Shown in pieces: positions 8,666-17,665 of a stretch of DNA of 64,000 nt. The notes below the pieces were generated by a model, which made no database searches, was not told the DNA's origin, and was given only the letters and a program-made list of their open reading frames with translations. Source of the stretch: DATBFG01 sp036558645. GTDB lineage: Bacteria > Acidobacteriota > Terriglobia > Terriglobales > Acidobacteriaceae. Where the stretch lies: contig DATBFG010000030.1 in assembly GCA_036558645.1 (NCBI GenBank), positions 17,798 to 81,797 of the forward strand. The letters run 5' to 3'. The stretch's first letter is position 1; every line of letters starts with the position of its first letter. A program made the translations under genes and the position numbers.

Positions 8666-10219
8666 ATGAGCCAACCAATCAGCAACCTTCCTGCAGAGCG
8701 GAAGTACGATTCCTTGTGGATTGCCTTCACAATCGGCGCCTGCGCGGTCATCCTGCAGATGTTCACGAACGGACAATATGGCTACTTTCGTGACGAACTT
8801 TATTACCTGGCAGCGAGTGATCATCTTGCGTTTGGCTACGTCGACTTCGCTCCTCTCATCGCGGTTCTTACTCATCTCAGCCGGGCGATGTTAGGCAGCT
8901 CACTGCACGCCATTCGGCTGCTCCCCGCGCTTGCATTCGGCGCGGAAATACTGCTAACCGGCCTTATCACACAGGAACTTGGCGGAAGACGATGGGCGAC
9001 CTTACTTGCTTGCATTTCGGTCCTAACGGCACCTGTCATTCTTGCCAATGCCAACCGGCTGTCCATGAACCCGCTCGAGCCCTTGTTCTGGATGGGCGCC
9101 CTTTACTTCGTGCTTCTCACCATCAATCGTAACCAACCCACACTTCTCGTATGGTCCGGCGTGTTGCTCGGACTCGGACTTGAAAACAAGCACTCGACCA
9201 TCTTCTTCATCAGCGCGCTCGTCGTGGGTTTGTTGCTCACCGACGCGCGCTCGCTTCTGAGAAGCAAATGGTTCTGGATCGCCGTTGTTATTACTGTTGC
9301 AATTGCACTGCCTAACTTTGTTTGGCAGTACCTTAACCATTTCCCAACTCTCGAGGACCTAAGAAATGTAAAAGCACTCCATAAAAACGTGGAGTTGCCC
9401 CCGCTGCCATTCCTTCAGCAGCAACTCATGACGCTCGGCCCAATCAGCGCCCTGGTCTGGATCCCTGGAATGATCTACGTGCTTTTTGTAGGAAAAGTTC
9501 GACGCTACCGGTTTGTGGGAATCACGTATCTTGCCTTCCTCGGGGTCATGATGTATCTCAAAGGCAAGGACTACTACCTGGCGCCAATCTATCCCGTGCT
9601 TTATGCCGCCGGCGCCACCTTCTGGGAGCACATGGCTTCACAGCGTCAACGCTTACGATGGGTGAAGATCGCCATGCCGGCAGCTATCCTCCTATCCGGA
9701 TGCGTCACTGTGCCAATTGTGCTCCCTATCCTCCCTCCCGACAGGGTCGCGCCGTACTTTGAGCGGCTCGGCGTCGACATCCCGCGTACCGAAAACGGCA
9801 TGCAGGGCCTGCTGCCGCAGTACTTCGCAGACGAGTTTGGCTGGCCGGAGATGGTCGCAACTGTCGCCGACGTGTACCATGCCTTGCCGGCCGACGAACA
9901 AGCACACACTGCCATCCTTGCCGGCAACTACGGAGGCGCGGGCGCCATTGACTTCTTCGGTCCGCAATATGGGCTGCCGAAGGCCATCAGCGCCCACCAG
10001 AACTACTATCTCTGGGGAACTCGCGACTTCACCGGCGAGAGCATCATTCTGCTGGAATGGAATCTAAGAGAGGCACAATACTGGTGCGGTAGCGTTGAGC
10101 AGGGCCCGGAGATCCATCCTTATTACGGGATGAGTTGGGAGCACTACAACATTCTCATCTGCCACGATCTGAAAATCCCTTTAAAGCAGGCCTGGCCGGA
10201 ATTCAAATTCTGGAACTAA
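8666..10219 (+). CDS. Glycosyltransferase family 39-like (PMT_2/ArnT-like) membrane protein
   Basis: A 517-residue polytopic membrane protein. After the first helix it has FRDELYYLAASDHLAFGYVD (about residues 38-57), the acidic DE pair expected of dolichyl/undecaprenyl-phosphate-sugar-dependent GT-C enzymes in the first periplasmic loop. About ten helices follow up to residue 375, and a soluble C-terminal domain of some 140 residues ends the protein. Such enzymes move a sugar from a lipid-phosphate carrier to lipid or protein outside the inner membrane. Donor and acceptor are not predictable here. No other cell-envelope sugar genes flank it. Confidence 0.82.
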   Translation: MSQPISNLPAERKYDSLWIAFTIGACAVILQMFTNGQYGYFRDELYYLAASDHLAFGYVDFAPLIAVLTHLSRAMLGSSLHAIRLLPALAFGAEILLTGLITQELGGRRWATLLACISVLTAPVILANANRLSMNPLEPLFWMGALYFVLLTINRNQPTLLVWSGVLLGLGLENKHSTIFFISALVVGLLLTDARSLLRSKWFWIAVVITVAIALPNFVWQYLNHFPTLEDLRNVKALHKNVELPPLPFLQQQLMTLGPISALVWIPGMIYVLFVGKVRRYRFVGITYLAFLGVMMYLKGKDYYLAPIYPVLYAAGATFWEHMASQRQRLRWVKIAMPAAILLSGCVTVPIVLPILPPDRVAPYFERLGVDIPRTENGMQGLLPQYFADEFGWPEMVATVADVYHALPADEQAHTAILAGNYGGAGAIDFFGPQYGLPKAISAHQNYYLWGTRDFTGESIILLEWNLREAQYWCGSVEQGPEIHPYYGMSWEHYNILICHDLKIPLKQAWPEFKFWN

Positions 10220-10286
10220 CGGGCAGCTCGAATACTGCGCTACCGATTCGATAAAATGGCAGTCTCATCATCTCGAGGTATTCAGC

Positions 10287-10952
10287 ATGCAACGGGCGTT
10301 CGGCTTATCGATCCCTCAGACCCTTGAGGACGTGTGCGATCCTTCGCGTCTGGCGTTGATCGTCTACGACATGCAGGTGGGCATCGTAAGTCAGATCAAG
10401 AATGGATTAGGGATTACGCAAAAAGTTCTCGAAATTCTGAACGCGGCCCGCGAAGCGCACATACGAGTTTTCTTCACCCGCCACATGTCGTTGCCAAAGG
10501 AACTCATGGGTGCGGCGCAGATGCGCATGGCCATGGCATGGCAGCGCGTGCATTCGCCCGATCAAGTCACGCCCTGGTTCCTACGCGACGCACCCGGTTT
10601 TCATCTGATTCCCGAGATGAAGCCATTGGACAGTGAAGCCGTAATCGACAAGATCACAATGTCAGCGTTCGAGGGCACGCCGCTGAACATTGCCCTGCGG
10701 GATTGCGGCATCAGCGCATTCGCCATCGTGGGGATTGCGATGGAAATTGGAATTGAACCGACGGTTCGACAAGGAGCCGACCTGGGTTACATTCCAGTGG
10801 TGGTAAAGGATGCCTGTGGGTGCGGTCACGCCGATGCCGCAGCTCGATCCATTGCGAGTCTGGAATTTGCTGGCGACTCACTGTTTACCGATACCAACGA
10901 AATTTGCGCACAGTTTCGCCGGATAACTTTGCCTGCCAATCGCGCCTCGTAG
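10287..10952 (+). CDS. Isochorismatase-fold protein lacking the catalytic cysteine
   Basis: A 221-residue protein of the cysteine hydrolase (isochorismatase-like) superfamily. The triad Asp is D28 (LIVYDMQVG) and the Lys is K122 (VIDKITMSAF). At the nucleophile position, in GIAMEIGIEPTVRQ, residue 155 is Gly (GGA at 10749-10751) where active enzymes have Cys. The rest of the fold, including the non-prolyl GI/AM strand and VVVKDAC, is intact and the frame is uninterrupted. It therefore seems a conserved but non-canonical member, possibly like the E. coli YecD type, or a binding protein. TAAAAT at 10252 could be the -10 box. Substrate is unknown. Confidence 0.8.
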   Translation: MQRAFGLSIPQTLEDVCDPSRLALIVYDMQVGIVSQIKNGLGITQKVLEILNAAREAHIRVFFTRHMSLPKELMGAAQMRMAMAWQRVHSPDQVTPWFLRDAPGFHLIPEMKPLDSEAVIDKITMSAFEGTPLNIALRDCGISAFAIVGIAMEIGIEPTVRQGADLGYIPVVVKDACGCGHADAAARSIASLEFAGDSLFTDTNEICAQFRRITLPANRAS

Positions 10953-10986
10953 CAGATGTTGGTGTCATTGGACAATAGGGATCAAG

Positions 10987-11985
10987 GTGGTTTTCAGAAC
11001 TCTCATAGGTGCGCTCGTTCTCGTGCTCGCAGCCTGCGGCGCAATAGGCCAGGAAATTCCTACGCTGCGCAGTCAATCGAACGTCGTGCTGGTACCTGCT
11101 TTAGTCAAAGATCAGAATGGCCAGGTGATTGACGGTCTAACGGCAGATGACTTCGTCATCGAGGATGATGGAGTTCCTCAAGCCGTTGAGTTGGAGGATT
11201 CCGTGGAATCCGATCCCGTTTCCGTCATCTTGGTCATTCAGACCGGACGCCGTGCCCGCCGAGAGTTTCCACGTATCCAAGGCTTGAGCTCGCTGGTGAC
11301 TCCTCTCCTCGATCAGCCTCACACCCGCATGGCATTGCTGGAGTTCGATAGCCATGTGCAGATAACCCGTGAGTTTTCTGAGGTCTCGGGAGACGTCGAT
11401 AAATACCTTCAGGATCTCCAACCGGGCGATAACGGGGCGGTCATTCTTGACGCACTGAATCTTGGCATCAATCTGCTGGGTAAAGAACCTGAAAATCGCA
11501 AGCGAGTTTTGCTGTTGGTCAGCGAAATGCGCGATCACGGCAGTCGCATCGCCACCATTGACGACATCGTGGCTGCAGTCGGGAAGAACAACATCGTGAT
11601 GCATACGATTGCCTACTCTCCCGCCGTGTCGCAAGTGCTGGATACGGAACGTGGATCCAACCGCGATGAGACCGGCTGGAACGCACCGCCTGACCTGCTG
11701 GCGCTACTAGCGCTGGCCAGGAACTCGATGAAAAAGAATGTCGCGAAAACGATTTCGCAGATGACCGGAGGTGAGTACGAGGAGTTTGCTACCCGCAAGC
11801 ATTTCGAGCAGGACATGACCGGCTTTACCAATCACATTCACAGCCGGTATATGCTCAGCTTCACCCCGCACGATCCACATGCAGGACTTCACCAGATACG
11901 CGTACGCTTGAAACAGCCACGTGACGGCGTGACCATCATTGCAAGAAGCAGTTATTGGGCAGAGGGCGCGCCGAGCGAACGTTAA
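10987..11985 (+). CDS. VWFA-related secreted protein of acidobacterial type
   Basis: A 332-residue protein with a Sec-type signal (about residues 5-21, ending in AIGQ). The opening of the mature part, NVVLVPALVKDQNGQVIDGL followed by ADDFVIEDDGV, is the hallmark of the acidobacterial VWFA-related family (TIGR03436-like). A von Willebrand A-like region follows (VILVIQTG, then MALLEFDSHVQI and KRVLLLVSEMRD). The usual DxSxS metal motif is degenerate (QTGRR), so metal binding may be lost. The start is GTG with AGGG 6-9 nt upstream. It follows the isochorismatase-fold gene by 34 bp on the same strand and may be co-transcribed. Function is unknown; adhesion or envelope assembly is only a guess. 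Confidence 0.85.
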   Translation: MVFRTLIGALVLVLAACGAIGQEIPTLRSQSNVVLVPALVKDQNGQVIDGLTADDFVIEDDGVPQAVELEDSVESDPVSVILVIQTGRRARREFPRIQGLSSLVTPLLDQPHTRMALLEFDSHVQITREFSEVSGDVDKYLQDLQPGDNGAVILDALNLGINLLGKEPENRKRVLLLVSEMRDHGSRIATIDDIVAAVGKNNIVMHTIAYSPAVSQVLDTERGSNRDETGWNAPPDLLALLALARNSMKKNVAKTISQMTGGEYEEFATRKHFEQDMTGFTNHIHSRYMLSFTPHDPHAGLHQIRVRLKQPRDGVTIIARSSYWAEGAPSER

Positions 11986-11997
11986 AGAGCGCTACGA

Positions 11998-13500
11998 CTA
12001 CTCTGCGAACCCGTCCGGCTGACTGACAGCAATCCGTACCTGGTGATCGATAAACTCGCGTCCAGCAGCCAGAGCTTTGCGGTTGATCTCGAGCAATTCG
12101 GTCTTCTTCACTTTGTCTCGCAGAACCCCCATCGCTGTTCCCGCCGCAAGGCATTCAGTTTCCTCGAGAAGCGCACCCATCAGCACGATGTTTGTTGCCT
12201 TGGTTGAGCCGAGCTTGTCGGCGATCTCCGACGCAGCAATGCAGATGACGCGTACGCCAGGAGGAGTAACGAAGTCCGTCGGCAGAGCTTCGCGGTTATA
12301 GAGAATCACACCACCGGGGGCGACCTGAGCAGCGAATTTGCGCAGGGAGATTTCATTCATCGCGATGAGCGCATCCGGATGCGAGATCAGGGGCGAGCCT
12401 ATTCTTTCTTTCGACAGGCAGACATGGCAATGCGCGCTTCCGGAACGCATCTCCGGCCCATAAGACGGTAGCCAGCTGACGTCCAGGCCCTCGCGCATCC
12501 CCATTTCTGTAAGCAACTGCCCGAGTAGAAGCACGCCCTGCCCTCCAAAACCGGCGACTTTGATGGTGAAGTCCTTGAAGTGATGATGATGCTGGATCTG
12601 CGTCGTGGATGAACCTTCTTGGGTAGCAATCTCGAGCACTTCCGCCACCGGGCGCTGCGGAGGATTGATTCCCGCAGGGATCTCCGGCGCCTGGTCGCGG
12701 AAAACATTAAGCGGGAAAGCGGGAATCATGGCGTTCTGAATCCATTGCCGGGCAACGACGGGATCCTTGCCCCAGATTGTGGGACAGGGAGAAAGTATCT
12801 CGACGAATGAAAATCCGGTGCCGTCGCGCTGAATCTCCAGCGCTTTCTTTACGGCACGCCGCGCTTTCATGATGTTCTTGTTATCCGACAGGGCAACACG
12901 TTCGATATAGACCGGCGCTTGCAACGTCGAGAGCAGCTCCGCCATGTGTAGCGGATAGCCTTCATTCGAGGCCCTGCGCCCCCAAGGTGTCGTGGTGCTC
13001 TTCTCCCCAACCAGGGTTGTGGGCGCGAGTTGCCCACCTGTCATTCCGTAGATTCCGTTGTTCACGAAGAATACGCTGATCTTCTCGCCGCGATTCGCAG
13101 CATGCACGATCTCTGCAGTACCGATAGCGGCCAGATCGCCATCGCCTTGGTAGGAAATGACAATCTTTCCCGGGTGCGCACGTTTGATTGCAGTGGCAGA
13201 GGCGGGAGCGCGACCATGCGCAACCTGCACGTTTCCAACGTCGAAGTAGTAATAGGCGAACACGGAACATCCTACGGGGCTTACGAAAATAGCGCTGTCC
13301 TGCAACTCGAGTTCCTGTAGCGCCTCAGCGATCAGCTTGTGAACCACGCCGTGACCGCAACCGGGGCAGTAATGTGTCTGGTGCTGCAGGTCGCCCTTGC
13401 GCTCATAGGTGTCGTAAAAAACCGGCGACTTGGAGTGAATAATTTCGTATCCGCTGTTGCTGATCTCCGGCTCCGTCAATCCAACTTTTTCGTCTGCCAT
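11998..13500 (-). CDS. 2-oxoacid:ferredoxin oxidoreductase, fused beta and gamma subunits
   Basis: A 500-residue fusion. Residues 1-290 are the thiamine-diphosphate beta subunit, with CPGCGH (C45, C48), the TPP/Mg motif GDGD at 119-122 and VNNGIYGMTGGQ after it. Residues about 308-500 are a complete gamma subunit opening with VAGFGGQGVLLLGQ (glycines at 317-322). A His-rich linker (HHHH near 304-307) joins them. The ATG at 13500 has AAGGA 8 nt upstream; the frame stays open beyond it but that part is not homologous. With the alpha and ferredoxin subunits just upstream it should oxidatively decarboxylate a 2-oxoacid (2-oxoisovalerate, 2-oxoglutarate or pyruvate) to acyl-CoA, reducing ferredoxin. 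The closest layout I know is the VOR/KOR group. Beta-gamma fusion is unusual. Confidence 0.9.
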   Translation of the reverse strand: MADEKVGLTEPEISNSGYEIIHSKSPVFYDTYERKGDLQHQTHYCPGCGHGVVHKLIAEALQELELQDSAIFVSPVGCSVFAYYYFDVGNVQVAHGRAPASATAIKRAHPGKIVISYQGDGDLAAIGTAEIVHAANRGEKISVFFVNNGIYGMTGGQLAPTTLVGEKSTTTPWGRRASNEGYPLHMAELLSTLQAPVYIERVALSDNKNIMKARRAVKKALEIQRDGTGFSFVEILSPCPTIWGKDPVVARQWIQNAMIPAFPLNVFRDQAPEIPAGINPPQRPVAEVLEIATQEGSSTTQIQHHHHFKDFTIKVAGFGGQGVLLLGQLLTEMGMREGLDVSWLPSYGPEMRSGSAHCHVCLSKERIGSPLISHPDALIAMNEISLRKFAAQVAPGGVILYNREALPTDFVTPPGVRVICIAASEIADKLGSTKATNIVLMGALLEETECLAAGTAMGVLRDKVKKTELLEINRKALAAGREFIDHQVRIAVSQPDGFAE

Positions 13501-13523
13501 TGGGATGTCCTTTATACGGATCC

Positions 13524-14573
13524 TTATGCCATCACCGCCATGCGCTGGACGATCTGTTCCACCAACTCTTCCGTGGACGGAACATTCCCGCCCACCCGTC
13601 CATAGAACTCGACAGGGACTTTGCCATTGAGCGCGAGGCGAACATCTTCCACCATCTGGCCGTTGCTTAACTCGACCACCAGGACTTTCTGTGCCCGCTC
13701 TGCGGTCTGTGCCAGTGCCTTCGATGGGTACGGCCACAGCGTCAAGGGGCGGAATAAGCCAACCTTGATTCCCTGCTGTCGCGCCTGTTGCACCGCCGAG
13801 CACAGTACGCGGGAGACAATTCCGTATCCGACTAACAGGATTTCTGCATCTTCCGTCTCGTAACACTCGTGACGGGCTTCGACCTGTGCGCGTATGTACT
13901 TTGCCTCCAGCTTCCGCTGATGTGCTTCTAGATCGTCAGGCTCTAGATAAATCGAGCTGATCAAATTCTTGCGAGTTTCAGCCGTCCCTTTCACTGCCCA
14001 TGGCTTCTCGGGAGCAGTAATCGCGCGATATTCAAGGTCGAGCGGCCCCATCATCTGACCGATGAATCCATCTGCAATTACGATCGCTGGATTGCGATAC
14101 TTGTCCGCCAGGTCGAAAGCCAGAATCGTGAAATCCGCCATCTCCTGCACTGAAGCCGGGGCCAACACGATATTGCGGTAGTTGCCATGGCCTCCGCCCT
14201 TCACCATGGCGAAGTAATCGCTTTGTTCAGGAGCAATGTTGCCCAGACCTGGACCACCGCGTACCACATCAACGATTACGCATGGCAGCTCAGCGCCCGC
14301 GAGATACGAAATGCCTTCTTGCATCAGGCTCAGTCCAGGACCGGACGATCCGGTCATGACGCGCTCGCCCGCGGCCGCAGCACCGTAAACCATGTTGATC
14401 GCGGCTACTTCGCTTTCAGCTTGCAAGAACGTGCCGCCGACTTGCGGGATATACAACGCCGCGTATTCGGCGATCTCACTTGCCGGGGTGATGGGATACC
14501 CGTAGTAGGAGCGGCATCCGGCGAGCACCGCGCCCTTCACGATTGCAACGTTGCCCTTACAGAGCTGTCGCAT
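13524..14573 (-). CDS. 2-oxoacid:ferredoxin oxidoreductase, alpha subunit
   Basis: A 349-residue alpha subunit. It opens with KGNVAIVKGAVLAGCRSYYG and then GYPITPASEI, the pyrimidine-binding region of the PFOR/VOR family. ESEVAAINMVYGAAAAGER and TGSSGPGLSLMQEGISYLAG follow, all well kept. The C-terminal third is the transketolase-C-like domain (LLVGYGIVSRV). The start ATG is preceded by GGGAGGG at good spacing and overlaps the end of the ferredoxin gene by 17 bp, so translation is probably coupled. The stop is 23 bp before the beta-gamma gene. Sequence style is nearest to VorB/KorA of VOR or KOR complexes; I cannot separate these by eye. Confidence 0.9.
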   Translation of the reverse strand: MRQLCKGNVAIVKGAVLAGCRSYYGYPITPASEIAEYAALYIPQVGGTFLQAESEVAAINMVYGAAAAGERVMTGSSGPGLSLMQEGISYLAGAELPCVIVDVVRGGPGLGNIAPEQSDYFAMVKGGGHGNYRNIVLAPASVQEMADFTILAFDLADKYRNPAIVIADGFIGQMMGPLDLEYRAITAPEKPWAVKGTAETRKNLISSIYLEPDDLEAHQRKLEAKYIRAQVEARHECYETEDAEILLVGYGIVSRVLCSAVQQARQQGIKVGLFRPLTLWPYPSKALAQTAERAQKVLVVELSNGQMVEDVRLALNGKVPVEFYGRVGGNVPSTEELVEQIVQRMAVMA

Positions 14574-14838
14574 GTTTCCCTCCCGTGGGTGTCGTGGTTA
14601 CCGCTTTCTTGGGAGCAGCAAGACGATAGACCGCGATGGCACCCGGCTCCGGGCAGCAGTAGAAGCAGATCCCGCACCCGGTGCAATCGGCGCCCGTATA
14701 GCGTGCAGGATGAACTCCATAAGCGCTCAACTCCGCCGCCAATTCCAGACACTTGGGCGGGCAGCTTTCCACGCACAATCCGCAGCCCTTGCACTCTTCC
14801 ACATCGATCGTGACTTTACCGCGCGATGGCCCTGGCAT
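14557..14838 (-). CDS. 2-oxoacid:ferredoxin oxidoreductase, delta (2x[4Fe-4S] ferredoxin) subunit
   Basis: A 93-residue ferredoxin-type subunit with two [4Fe-4S] motifs: CKGCGLCVESCP and CTGCGICFYCCP. It carries electrons from the TPP subunit to soluble ferredoxin. The start at 14838 has GAGGTG just upstream and lies 2 nt after the CoA-transferase stop. A longer frame exists but overlaps the preceding gene without purpose. The second cluster motif ends FYCCPEPGA, with an extra Cys next to the last ligand. Confidence 0.9.
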   Translation of the reverse strand: MPGPSRGKVTIDVEECKGCGLCVESCPPKCLELAAELSAYGVHPARYTGADCTGCGICFYCCPEPGAIAVYRLAAPKKAVTTTPTGGKHATAL

Positions 14839-14840
14839 GT

Positions 14841-16169
14841 TCACCTCGTTACGGCATTCATTTTGTGCGGACGTTGCAGCCACTTGGTCTTTTCGCAGTA
14901 TTCGTATAGCTCTTCCCGGAACTTCGGATGCGCAATCTCGATCAGCGATTTGGCGCGCTCGCGAATGGACTTGCCATGCAGGTACGCGACGCCGTATTCG
15001 GTAACTACGTATCGCACCAACCCGCGGGATGTCACTACGCCTGCTCCTGGGCTCAGCATGGGCACAATCCGTGACACCGCCCCATTCTTGGCTGTAGAAG
15101 AGATCGCAATAATCGGCTTGCCGCCCTTCGAACGCGACGCTCCACGCAAGAAATCCACCTGTCCACCGATGCCGCTATAGAACTGATTCCCAATCGAGTC
15201 CGAGCACACCTGTCCGGTCAAATCGATCTGCAGGGCAGAATTGATCGCAATCATGTTGTCATTTCGCGCAATCAGCGCCGGATCGTTGGTATACGCCGTG
15301 GGATGGAACTCGAACATGGGATTGTTATCCACGAACTCGAACAGCTTGCTGGTGCCGAGCGCAAATCCGAGGATGATCTTGCGTGGCTTGAAGTTCTTGC
15401 GATTTCCATTGATCACTCCCGCTTCAATCAGCGGGATCACGCCATCGGCGACCAGTTCACTATGGACTCCCAGGTCTTTGCGATCCATCAGCATGGGCAA
15501 TACGGCATCCGGAATGCCGCCGATCCCGGTCTGGAGTACTGCGCCATCTTCAATCAGGCCGGCGACGTTGCGGGCGATGGCCACGTGGAGATCGGTTGGT
15601 TCGACTCTCTTCGCAGCGCACAATGGACGCGAGGACTCGACAACCACGTCGATATCGCTGACATGGATGAAGCTGTCGCCGTAGGTGCGCGGCATCTGGT
15701 CATTAACCTGGGCCACGACATATCTGGCGCACTTTGCGGCGGTCAGAGTGGTGTCGACTCCGACCCCAAAGCTGCACAGTCCGTGAGCGTCCGGTGGGGA
15801 AACTTCAATCAAGGCCACGTCGATCGGCATGGCTCCGCTTTCAAATAAGTCTTCGATTTCGCTCAAATAGATGGGAGTGTAGTCGGCGCGTCCTTCATTG
15901 ATGGCGTCGCGCACGTTGCTGCCAATAAATACAGCGTTGTGACGGAAGTGGTCTGCCATGTCCGGGGCGACGTAGGGCGCCGCACCCATCGTCATCATGT
16001 GGACGATTTCCACGTCCTCCACATACGGTGCGCGGCGCATAAGCGCTTCCACCAGAGTCTCGGGTTCAGCACAACCCGGCTGGATGTAAACACGCATGCC
16101 GGACTGCACGCATCGCAATCCTTCGTCCGGAGTTCGCAGCTTCTTCTTGTATTCCGTCTCCCACGACAT
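14841..16169 (-). CDS. Acetyl-CoA hydrolase/4-hydroxybutyrate CoA-transferase family enzyme
   Basis: A 442-residue family I-type CoA-transferase of the acetyl-CoA hydrolase/Cat group. The glycine-rich QTGIGGIPDAVL (about 213-224) and GVHSELVADGV follow the family pattern; E238 in HSE is the expected glutamate that forms the acyl-enzyme. Such enzymes pass CoA between acyl groups (acetate, succinate, butyrate, branched acids). Lying directly upstream of the ferredoxin oxidoreductase, it could convert the acyl-CoA product to the free acid while saving the thioester, or activate an acid for reductive carboxylation. The ATG shares one base with the stop of the upstream gene (TGATG); AGGAG lies 9 nt upstream. 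Confidence 0.85.
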   Translation of the reverse strand: MSWETEYKKKLRTPDEGLRCVQSGMRVYIQPGCAEPETLVEALMRRAPYVEDVEIVHMMTMGAAPYVAPDMADHFRHNAVFIGSNVRDAINEGRADYTPIYLSEIEDLFESGAMPIDVALIEVSPPDAHGLCSFGVGVDTTLTAAKCARYVVAQVNDQMPRTYGDSFIHVSDIDVVVESSRPLCAAKRVEPTDLHVAIARNVAGLIEDGAVLQTGIGGIPDAVLPMLMDRKDLGVHSELVADGVIPLIEAGVINGNRKNFKPRKIILGFALGTSKLFEFVDNNPMFEFHPTAYTNDPALIARNDNMIAINSALQIDLTGQVCSDSIGNQFYSGIGGQVDFLRGASRSKGGKPIIAISSTAKNGAVSRIVPMLSPGAGVVTSRGLVRYVVTEYGVAYLHGKSIRERAKSLIEIAHPKFREELYEYCEKTKWLQRPHKMNAVTR

Positions 16170-16648
16170 CAAACACTCTCCTTTAGCTCCGCATTCATCG
16201 AACCCGACGTCATTGCAACTTGCTCACGCTCGTATCCCAAGGCGGCATAATAGATCGCCGAATCGAAGAACTGGTCGAGCAACTGCAACATCTCCAACTC
16301 GCCGAAGACTTCCGTGGGCCGCGACATCGATGATTCCTGCTTCAGGTATTCCCAGAGATTTTCCTTGGTGAAGATAATGGTCATCGCGAGCTGGCTCAGC
16401 GGTACGTGCTGGCGGGCGCGTTTTGCGCCAATCTCCTTATATCTCGCCTCAATGTCGAACTCGCCCTTGCCCAGCAACCAGTCTCCCAGGTGGCGATAGA
16501 TCTCGAACACTCTCTGCTTAAGCTCCTGGGCAGGAACATAGTTGTACGCCTGCGTGCACTCAGACTCCTGGACTTTTTTCAGAAGTCCATTCGCCAAGGC
16601 TTCGGAGTGGCGCTCGATGAGACGGACCAGCCGGTACGCGAGCATCAT
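16169..16648 (-). CDS. RsbRD N-terminal-domain-like helical protein, first gene of the oxidoreductase operon
   Basis: A 159-residue all-helical protein without signal or membrane segment. Its start (LVRLIERHSEALANGLLKKV) and a later region with RYKEIGAKRARQHVPLSQL match the style of the RsbRD N-terminal, globin-like sensor domain seen in stressosome-type proteins and kinases. It has no STAS or kinase partner in the window. AGGAAG precedes the ATG at about 7 nt. It overlaps the CoA-transferase start by one base, so it is made together with the metabolic enzymes. A sensing or regulatory role is inference from the domain only. Confidence 0.6.
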   Translation of the reverse strand: MMLAYRLVRLIERHSEALANGLLKKVQESECTQAYNYVPAQELKQRVFEIYRHLGDWLLGKGEFDIEARYKEIGAKRARQHVPLSQLAMTIIFTKENLWEYLKQESSMSRPTEVFGELEMLQLLDQFFDSAIYYAALGYEREQVAMTSGSMNAELKESV

Positions 16649-16882
16649 GACAGCACTTCCTCACTCATCCTGACTTCAGTTTCAAGGTATCGCCGAGTTC
16701 CAGCCGTGACCATTAGCACAAGCGGATGTGACCGCCATCACATAGGTAAGGCCTTGCAAATGCGAGAGTTGCTGATATAGCCTCGGCGTTCAAGGGCCCC
16801 ATCTGGGTGCGGAAGTTCTCCGAAATTGTCGGCCCGAAACGAACCCTGTAGATATGCTGCCAACAAAAATAAGGTCGTTGAA

Positions 16883-17665
16883 ATGAAACAACTGATTCTC
16901 GCTTTGCTTTGCCTGGTCGCCATGCCCGCCTTTGCCAAACACGAAACCGGTTTCCTTGATCGCGTCGTGACTGTCAACGGGACAAGCTATCGCTATCAGG
17001 TATTCGTTCCGTCCACCTGGGACACGAAAAAGAAATGGGCAGTAGTCTTGTTTCTTCACGGGGCAGGCGAACGGGGAAGCGACGGCCTTCTGCAAACCGA
17101 TGTCGGGCTCGGTCATGCGATCCGGATGAATGCCTCAGACATGGCGTTTATTGCGGTGATGCCGCAGTGTCCAAAGGACAAGCTCTGGACTGAGCCTGAG
17201 CAGCAGGCACAAGCACTAGCGGCGTTGGAGGCAACGATTAAGGAATTCAAAGGAGATCCCCAGCGCGTTTACCTGACCGGCCTGTCCATGGGAGGTTATG
17301 GAACCTGGGACATTGCTGCCAAGTATCCACATAAATTTGCCGCTTACGTTGTAGTGTGCGGAGGGATACAGGGTCCGAAACACTTTCCCGCGTTGCATGT
17401 AAGTCTGGTCGACAACCCCAAGATCGCCGATCCCTACGCCGAGACTGCCAAGCTTGTGGGCAACACGCCAGTATGGATCTTTCACGGCGATGTAGATCCA
17501 GCCGTACCTGTTGAGGAATCCCGCAAGATGCGCGATGCCCTGCAAGCTGTCCACGCGAACTTTAAGTACACGGAGTATCCCGGCGTCGGCCATAACTCCT
17601 GGGACAACGCGTACGCCGAACCGGAATTGCTGCCATGGATGCTGCAGCAGCACTTGGAGCGCTAA
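16883..17665 (+). CDS. Secreted alpha/beta-hydrolase (esterase/depolymerase-like)
   Basis: A 260-residue hydrolase with a signal peptide (residues 1-18, MKQLILALLCLVAMPAFA). The nucleophile elbow is GLSMGG with S135. The oxyanion region is FLHGAGERG (about 57-65). D205 in HGDVDPAVP and H237 in GVGHNSWD complete the triad. The pattern fits the phospholipase/carboxylesterase and PHB-depolymerase-like esterases of acidobacteria. An AAGG motif lies about 8 nt before the ATG; a longer frame from 16826 has no ribosome site. Its last four bases overlap the convergent TPR gene. Confidence 0.85.
   Translation: MKQLILALLCLVAMPAFAKHETGFLDRVVTVNGTSYRYQVFVPSTWDTKKKWAVVLFLHGAGERGSDGLLQTDVGLGHAIRMNASDMAFIAVMPQCPKDKLWTEPEQQAQALAALEATIKEFKGDPQRVYLTGLSMGGYGTWDIAAKYPHKFAAYVVVCGGIQGPKHFPALHVSLVDNPKIADPYAETAKLVGNTPVWIFHGDVDPAVPVEESRKMRDALQAVHANFKYTEYPGVGHNSWDNAYAEPELLPWMLQQHLER

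Noticed and set aside
10287..10952. The cysteine hydrolase as a pseudogene or selenoprotein
   Set aside because: The codon at the nucleophile site is GGA (Gly), not TGA, and the frame is intact, so neither fits.
13501..13866. An N-terminal extension of the beta-gamma oxidoreductase gene
   Set aside because: The frame stays open, but it lies over the alpha-subunit gene, lacks homology, and the ATG at 13500 has a good ribosome site.
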